NCBI GenBank assembly: GCA_021234535.1
Contig: CM037838.1
Span: 16,723,009-16,787,008, forward strand
Source of the DNA: Stichopus chloronotus
Lineage: Eukaryota; Echinodermata; Holothuroidea; Aspidochirotida; Stichopodidae
Length of the DNA stretch: 64,000 bases
Reading direction: 5' to 3'
Shown here: positions 57,744-64,000 of the stretch, one piece after another
How positions within the stretch are numbered: position 1 is the first letter of the stretch
Layout: every line of letters begins with the position of its first letter
Position numbers and translations under genes: made by a program
The notes under the pieces: model-generated
Database searches by the model: none
What the model saw: only the letters and a program-made list of their open reading frames with translations
Told to the model about the DNA's origin: nothing

Positions 57744-58986
57744 GTTATAACGTCGTACTTTACTGGATGAATAGTACTCCATATAATGAAACTAAGTAGG
57801 TAAAGAGGAAAGTTTTGTTCACCTTTGAGTGAAAACACACCTGTTTTTTTTTTTTTTCAAAGATCAGGAGTCTGTTCCTCAAAGAGTTGAGCTCAATCTT
57901 TGAGTGTGATTTATTATGTGGCAGACCCATAAAATCAAATACAAGATTGATCTTAACTCTTTGTGGAACAGGACCCTGCACTGAAACACCAAATTTCTGA
58001 TAAACTGAATTTGACCAGGTGATGGCTTGAAGAGACCCCCCCCCCCACCTTGAGGATAACTCACTAAATTAAATGTGCACATTGCATCTCTGTCATTTGA
58101 TCTATACCCATTCAGCAGATGGATATGTGCTATTTGTTTGCCCTGAGGAGGGCTTTGTGTTTGTGACATCAATGCAAGGGATCTATATTAATAAAGACTC
58201 CTTTCTTTGCATCACTGTCAGTACTTGGGGGAGGGTGGTGGACGGTGGCAAAATAGTTCAATCCAGAAAAGGTGGTCAAAATATTTCTCCAATTGCTTCA
58301 TTACGAAACTATGTATATTTCTTTCAAGCAGAGATCAATGTGTAAAAAAAGATCTCATGTTAAAATACCATAAAAATAGAAGTATTTCGTATTTTGACAA
58401 ACTTGAGGAACGACAAAAGTATCTTGGTTGCATTTTATGGTCCAACCGAAACTGCAGCGAAATTCCAGTCTTGACAAGGGCTGATGCAATCCATAAAAGC
58501 GCAACAATGCATGCCGTTTCAAAAATCCAACATCTTTTGCTTTGCTTACATTTTCCCCAAAAGACTGTCCTTTAACACTGAACAACATCAGGCTACAAGG
58601 AGCTTGGAAGAGAGTTCTGTGAAAAATGCTAACTATGAATGATTTAGTACAAAAGGGCACATCAACTGTCATTCCAACGGGTTTGGTCTTCTAAAGCATT
58701 TCAGTGTCCTGCAGCATAACACACTTAATCACTTTCAAGTTGCACTGTCTTTGTTGTCAAAATGTCACAAAAGAATGAAATTCTTATGACCTATTCTTAA
58801 AACCTATGCTTTTAGAAGCCGCAAAGAAGGCCGAGGTAACATGGGAAGAATACATCACAGCAGTAAAATCACGTCTCTAATGTTTAAAGGACTGCATTTT
58901 GAGGCCAGATCAAGTGCTGTGCCTTCAAAATTTTCTTTATCTTCCACGTATTTGCTTCTCTATTTTTTATGAGTCAAACTTCTGTT

Positions 58987-59229
58987 TCATATTTCAGTCA
59001 CATCCTTAGACAGCAGAGTATCGACTAACTGGTAGATCCTTCGTTCTTTGCCGTGTCTGATCACCGTGTGTCCTTTGATGCAACACTCTAGTTCGGGATG
59101 ACGTGCGGTGGCAGCGGTGGTATCTGGATCTCCACTCGGGTGTAGGACCTCCATGATCCTTGCCAATTTGTCCCTCAGTGTGTCATCTCTGTACAGGTTA
59201 TCTGATTCCAGTCCATTTAAGAACGTCGT
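58987..59229 (-). CDS. POT1: POT1 terminal exon
   Basis: Minus strand: TTCCTCCAG|ACG to TGA, 80 residues. It encodes TTFLNGLESDNLYRDDTLRD...ELECCIKGHTV...IYQLVDTLLSKDVTEI, which ends like vertebrate POT1. CpG is enriched relative to the flanking introns. Confidence 0.88.
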   Translation of the reverse strand, partial: TTFLNGLESDNLYRDDTLRDKLARIMEVLHPSGDPDTTAATARHPELECCIKGHTVIRHGKERRIYQLVDTLLSKDVTEI

Positions 59230-62200
59230 CTGGAGGAAGAAATTCGAAATTCAGGGACAGTAGAACAAACCATGAAAAAAGTTGGATTTTATCACACAAA
59301 ATTGCAATATTAAGGAAATCTAAGTAACACTCTATAATATTTGATGATGGAACATAACCAGAAGAGCTTAAATATGGAATGTTTTCCCAACTGACATTCT
59401 GTACATCCAAATATGATCACCTTTCATCATATTTTCACATTATTTTGACTACAAAATCTAATATTCTTCTATAATATTCTTCAGCCATTTTAATAGTGTA
59501 ACATGAGCTTCCAGACACATAGAAAAGCATGAATAGAGAGAACCTATGATTTAAGTCTCATACCCTGTTTGCACCGCAACTTAATTGAGACTAACAGCAG
59601 AAAAGACTTGGTTAAAATGTCACCTGTCTATGCAAATATTCTGTGAACTTTCAACTTTCTTTTATTGAAATTTTAATTGTCAAAGAAGTTTTCTGAAAGC
59701 TAAACTAAATCTGTGACATTTTCCAAAGACTCCATAGACTGTGCAGGTAACCACAGAAAAGCGGCAACTTTAAAGTCCTGCCAAATGTTACATTTGCTGA
59801 TCAACGCTATTTAGTTTTACAACGAGAATCGTGAGGACCTGCAAAGTGACACTCACAAAACAGCTGATGCATACATAATGTTCATCAAACTGATTGGTTC
59901 TACTGATTCTATCGTGGATTGTTCATATCAGCATTTTGCAGACTTTAAGGTAGAATCCTGATAAAAATCTTGGCCAATTAAACATGTCACAACAGTCAAT
60001 CACTTTTGGCCTTTAGGTGCTGTAATGGTCTGCAGATGTGGAGGCTACTTTTCACCCTAGAAAACTCAGGAGTCTCATTTAATTTTGTGGGCATCCTACT
60101 TTTCGGGACATGTCCCAGCAATTGCAGAAACCTCATCAGCAAACAAGGGATGAGACTTCAAGGGGCACTCTCCCTTGTGTCACAAAATTTTTCAAAACCT
60201 GTCAAGTTTTCTTTACATACTGGTGACAAATTGTCAAATTAAGATGATCCCCACGTGTCAAATAAAAATGAATGTTAATGAGAGAGGAATTAATGGTTCA
60301 ATTGCAGTTTGATAACTATTAGCTGTGAAATTTGACGAATTATGCTCATTATACGCATCGCCATGTGGTTGTACACTTCAAAACCCTCCACAGACTAGCC
60401 ATTGACTCAATGTGTTGATTTTGAATGCTTCCAGTAAATTTACAAAAAGCCATCAATTTATGACCAAACACCTCTCATGATTACACTCAAAAGGCAAGCA
60501 AACAAATGCCGAAAGTTTTCTACCACTCACAGCCTGATTCCCCTGGACGATTACTTCAAGACTATCTGAATCATCGGTTACTACCAACTTGAAGAGGTAT
60601 TCGTAATCCATCATAACTCTGCATCCATCTGAAGGCAAAACAAATCGAATGTATTTAAACGATCATGTTGACTGTGAGCAGAGAATTCTCGTGTGAGTGG
60701 ACCTGGTCAACTCTCTGAGGGTACAATTTGAGGGGTCAATTTCCGCAGACGGCTTTACCTTCAAGCATTTCTGTACCAAGTACACAGAGATAGTCTTTCT
60801 GTGGTTTGTGATCTGTAACAGTGTTGGCAATCGGCAGTGTTCTAAGGATGACAAGTCAGTACAGAATGTACCAATGTAATTAAACTTGCTGCAAGTCATT
60901 CCTGACATGGCATCCATTTATCCAAACTAGGAAAATCTCCACTACTGACATCTGTGTCTAGCAGAACTTTGAAGAAAAAAAAAACTCTTGGAGAATATAG
61001 CATTATGTTTTCATTCGTAACGGTTTGACTCACAATATACTGCAATATTTGCTGTCAATGAGAAACAATGTTTTAAACACAGCCATATGTGCAATTACGT
61101 AACACTTTCTTCTTCCTTTCTATTGAACATTAAATAATATCCTATCTTCATATCTGATTGCTGTGTGAGAGAGTTTCTGAAGTTTTGGTTTCAGTATGTC
61201 ACAAGCTTTTTGCTGCCATTTAGGAGCAGATTAAACTTTTAAACAGGCTAGAATTTTATATCAAGGATCAAGCATTTGAAAACTGACGAATACTCTGTAA
61301 TTGGTCATTGATAAGGAAATATCACCTTGTAGCACGGATAAATATTGAACTCATGACAAGCGATGTCCACGACTCATTTGAAGAGTAGCATCATTTTAGA
61401 ACAAGAGACTCCAGATGTTGCAATTGAAATGATAAAATCTCACTTGCCAATTAGTGATCGATACAGACATCACACAGAGAGCAAAGATTCCTTGACAGGC
61501 AAAAAAAAGAAAAAAGAAGATTCCCCCCCCCAGAGAACTTTGTTATTTGTTACAACTGATCAAAACAAAATGATTAAATATAGAGACAGACATGATGTGA
61601 AGGACAACGCATAGAAGGCTTACTGTTTACATCCGGACAGCATCGCGGGCAGAGCAACCTGACACCAGATTCAGGTGAGGTGTGAGGAATGTACTTGAGG
61701 CAAGCTTTGGGAGGCTGAGAGAGCTTGAGACCATTCCGGCAAAGCCTGATGACATCATTAGCTGAAACATCTTGTACAGAGTGAAATCAAAACAACACTT
61801 TTAATTTACAAAATAGCACACACACTTGTAGGAGGTCGCAAATGTGACTAAAATCAGCATCTTCAGTTGAACTTGCGTTGGGGAAGAGACAATTTATATG
61901 ATTACTGGCAGTTGATATGGGTGCAGCTAAACATGTCGGCATGAAATGACCACAACTGACAACACATAAACAATGCAGACTGTAACATTCAAACATGGTG
62001 GAGACTTGACATGATTACAAGCAGTCAATGTGATTACATGAAGTGATTACATTCAACATGAGTAGTATATGATCATAAAACAGAAGCACGAGAACAAGGA
62101 ACAGACAAAATAAAAACGATAAGACCAACAGCTGACCATGGTCAGAATCGTAGTGATTACGTCATTGTTCACAGCCCACCATCCACGATGGATTGATGGA

Positions 62201-63284
62201 TCTGTTCTACAAGACTACAAGGATAAAGTACGGTAGTACAACAGCGAAGGATCGAGGGCCCCTTGGCATGACTACAGACAGTTGGCTATGGGAATAAATC
62301 ATGAACTATGTGAAAGGAAACTAAACATAATTTTAGGCATTTGCAGCAACCATAAACTTGAAAAAAAAAAAATTGACCAACATGAAGCTGATATTCATTA
62401 TGTAAAAGAGGCTTTCAGAATTGCATCGTGAAGTAACATGTGAATAGGAAGAACGCCCGTTCGCAACACCCTCTTTGTTCTAGGTCTATTGACATGACTT
62501 AAGGACTAGAGAAGCAGTTTAGCTAATTACAGGGGGTTTCTGACAACTACAAATGGATAAATATTATACACTATATACAAGCAAATTATCCCTCACCTTT
62601 CAAAGGATAATCTACACTAACTTTTAAGAACACACTATCAGCATTTAACCAAAGGTAAAATAAAAGATATGTTTTCACACAATTTCTGTACTGCAATTTC
62701 GCACAAGCTTCACTTGACTAGTGTTGCCATATGTCTGTCCTGTCAGCTTCACACCATGTCACTGATAAATTTCACTAGTTATTTAGAGTTTTCGGCGGGG
62801 ATCTAACCGACAAGGCCCCACTTCTGACATTTCTACCTGGATCTAAAAAAATTTACCTAACGTACCTTGTACCAAAAAAACTTTTCTCACAGACTAGTTT
62901 TTTCAAACCTAATATTTCATTGAACAAAATTCAGCATATATCTAACTAATAGCATTTCATTCTAATGCCTGCACATAGGATACTCACTAATCTTTGAAGA
63001 CAAATATCACATCACGACTTTGCAACAAACTCATAGTCTAACAGAAGTTATATTTTTGGGCGTTGAGACCCATTGCCCGGGTGCAATTTTGGACCAAGTG
63101 CAATCACTAGTTCATCTACTATGCTAGCATATACATTTGATATCAACTAAAAATTTCAAAGAGATGCATTTTTGGTGGAGCTCTTACTTTTGACTTCCAC
63201 CGTTCCATGCTTCCCTTGGACCTCCACGATTTTTAACCTCTGGTGACTTCTGGTTTCAAGCCACTGGTTGGCTAGGCTGGAACC
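58987..63284 (-). CDS. POT1: Protection of telomeres protein 1, C-terminal four exons (partial)
   Basis: POT1 binds the single-stranded telomeric G-strand and joins shelterin through TPP1. Minus-strand exons, in order of transcription: 63284-63188, 61761-61624, 60628-60531, 59229-58987. All junctions are GT-AG with matching phases, giving about 190 residues. The last exon contains ELECCIKGHTV...RRIYQLVDTLLSKDV, closely matching the vertebrate C-terminus (ECCIKSYNV...YQIFDT..AEDV). Upstream, YEYLFKLVVTDDSDSLEVIV is an OB-fold strand pair typical of OB3. LLCPRC is a CxxC pair that fits one half of the zinc site of the Holliday-junction-resolvase-like insertion. This region is the TPP1-binding part. 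The DNA-binding OB1/OB2 exons lie beyond the right edge. No break is seen. Confidence 0.85.
60531..60628 (-). CDS. POT1: POT1 internal exon, OB3 strands
   Basis: Minus strand: GCCTTCAG|ATG to CAGGCT|GTGAGT, 98 nt, phase 1 to 0. It encodes GCRVMMDYEYLFKLVVTDDS followed by DSLEVIVQGNQA, an OB-fold beta-hairpin. Confidence 0.85.
61624..61761 (-). CDS. POT1: POT1 internal exon with CxxC
   Basis: Minus strand: TGTTTCAG|CTA to AAACA|GTAAGC, 138 nt, phase 1 to 1. It encodes NDVIRLCRNG...GVRLLCPRCCPDVN. The cysteine pair probably binds zinc in the HJRL insertion. Confidence 0.8.
63188..63284 (-). CDS. POT1: POT1 internal exon (first visible)
   Basis: Read on the minus strand: CTTCGCAG|GGT to CAAAA|GTAAGA, 97 nt, phase 0 to 1. 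It encodes SLANQWLETRSHQRLKIVEV and then QGKHGTVEVK. Its identity rests on phase continuity to the next exon. Confidence 0.75.
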
Positions 63285-63544
63285 CTGCGAAGCTTGTTCA
63301 TGAAACAGAAGACAGAATTAATTCTACCGAACAACATGACAAACGACTGGGTGGTACATGATACCAGCAGAAGCAAAAAGTACATCAAGAATCAACATCA
63401 GTTTTTTATTTGATGTATTGTTCTAAGAAAACCCTGCTATTTATGAATGAGGACAAAAGTCACAGATAGTTAACTACAAACACTTTTCATACCAGTTGTA
63501 CTGTAAATGTGAACTAACCCTAACAACAACGAACACGTGTGTGT

Positions 63545-63975
63545 ACATGTGTGTGGGTGGGGGGACAATCATAAGAATGAGGAGCAGAAGTAGAAGGGCA
63601 GGGGTGGATGAAAGAAAGTTGCATAGGGAGGATGCATAGGAAGAAGAGAAAGAAAGGCAGACATGCCTGAAGAGCAGGGAGAGAATGGGAACAGATATGA
63701 GATAGGAAAGAAAAAAAGAGAGGAAATAAAGGAGGAAGAGAATGTGGAGGACAGAAAGATGAGGCAGAAAAGCAATAGAAGCAAAAGGAAACAAGGGATG
63801 CAGACCCTCTGGAAGTGAACAGAAAGAGAAGAGGACAATCAGGAGAAGAGGAGAAAGGAAATGGGGCTAGAAGGGTGACATGGAGAAAGAAGATGTGTAA
63901 AGTAATGGGAAGGTAACAAGGAGAGGAACTTAGGTAGGACGATGGAAGAGAAGATGCTAAGGAAAAGTAGTTCTA
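63545..63975. repeat. Polypurine (GA-rich) tract
   Basis: About 430 bp are overwhelmingly A/G on the given strand (AGGAAGAAGAGAAAGAAAGG-type text) and polypyrimidine on the POT1-sense strand. Long Leu/Ser/Phe frames on the complement are artefacts. Most of it would be POT1 intron. Confidence 0.85.
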
Positions 63976-64000
63976 TCTGTCTGATAGTCAATACTATTAA

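Larger units (their letters stand above)
48446..58986. other. Convergent intergenic region between MAN1B1 and POT1
   Basis: No gene is supported. It begins with the MAN1B1 3' UTR. It then contains the 145-bp array element (50.4-52.7 kb), a fold-back at 53.9-54.2 kb, a CATGGAAAACCTGGAAAAG-type repeat at 54.2-54.4 kb, poly-C runs at 55.8 and 58.0 kb, and two hAT-like MITEs at 57.1-57.74 kb. A 122-codon open frame at 58.21-58.58 kb has no recognisable domain. No clear POT1 poly(A) signal was seen in the 200 bp below 58,987. Confidence 0.6.

Noticed and set aside
58207..58575. 122-codon frame with KYLGCIL-like text, reminiscent of a retrotransposon reverse-transcriptase tail
   Set aside because: Too short and no catalytic motif visible; the resemblance rests on a few residues.
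63474..63838. Leu/Ser/Phe-rich antisense frames
   Set aside because: Complement of the polypurine tract in POT1 intron sequence.

Overview
This is animal genomic DNA. It is AT-rich, with GT-AG introns and repeat-filled non-coding sequence. The coding content and the marine-invertebrate style of the repeats suggest an invertebrate deuterostome, most likely an echinoderm. Phylum is an inference; no species is claimed. Three genes can be read by joining exons in phase across splice sites.

Left end (about 0.5-13.6 kb, + strand): the last exons of a type I membrane protein. Two cysteine-rich exons resemble a mannose-6-phosphate-receptor-homology (MRH/ELAPOR-like) module. A possible 44-nt microexon and a final exon with a stalk, a membrane span and a cytoplasmic tail ending in a GYHTL sorting-type motif follow. 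The start lies outside the window. From 13.6 to 27.3 kb there is no gene I can support; its right half is strikingly CpG-richer than the gene introns.

Centre (27.3-48.4 kb, + strand): a complete ten-exon MAN1B1 (ER class I alpha-1,2-mannosidase, GH47). It predicts 701 residues, with a type II signal anchor, an acidic stem carrying a seven-alanine run, and the full catalytic domain. Its large introns hold repeat elements, a tRNA-derived SINE-like block and a decayed triplet-repeat tract.

Right end (59.0-63.3 kb, - strand): the last four exons of POT1, the telomere single-strand-binding shelterin subunit, ending in the family's LECCIK-type C-terminus. It converges tail-to-tail on MAN1B1 across about 10.5 kb of repeat-rich DNA.

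The most interesting non-genic structure is at 50.43-52.67 kb. It is an element with a 5' hairpin, inverted terminal motifs, a TG microsatellite, about 14 tandem monomers of 145 bp organised as a 580-bp higher-order repeat, and a perfect 3' stem-loop. This is the layout of HINE/DINE-type Helitron relatives. Its monomers are packed with nuclear-receptor half-sites (DR1, AGGTCAAAGGTCA). Relatives lie at 1.84, 12.8 and 37.5 kb. A second element with a similar layout but different sequence lies at 35.75-36.47 kb. The three genes have unrelated functions (glycoprotein quality control, probable endolysosomal trafficking, telomere protection) and there is no sign that they act together.
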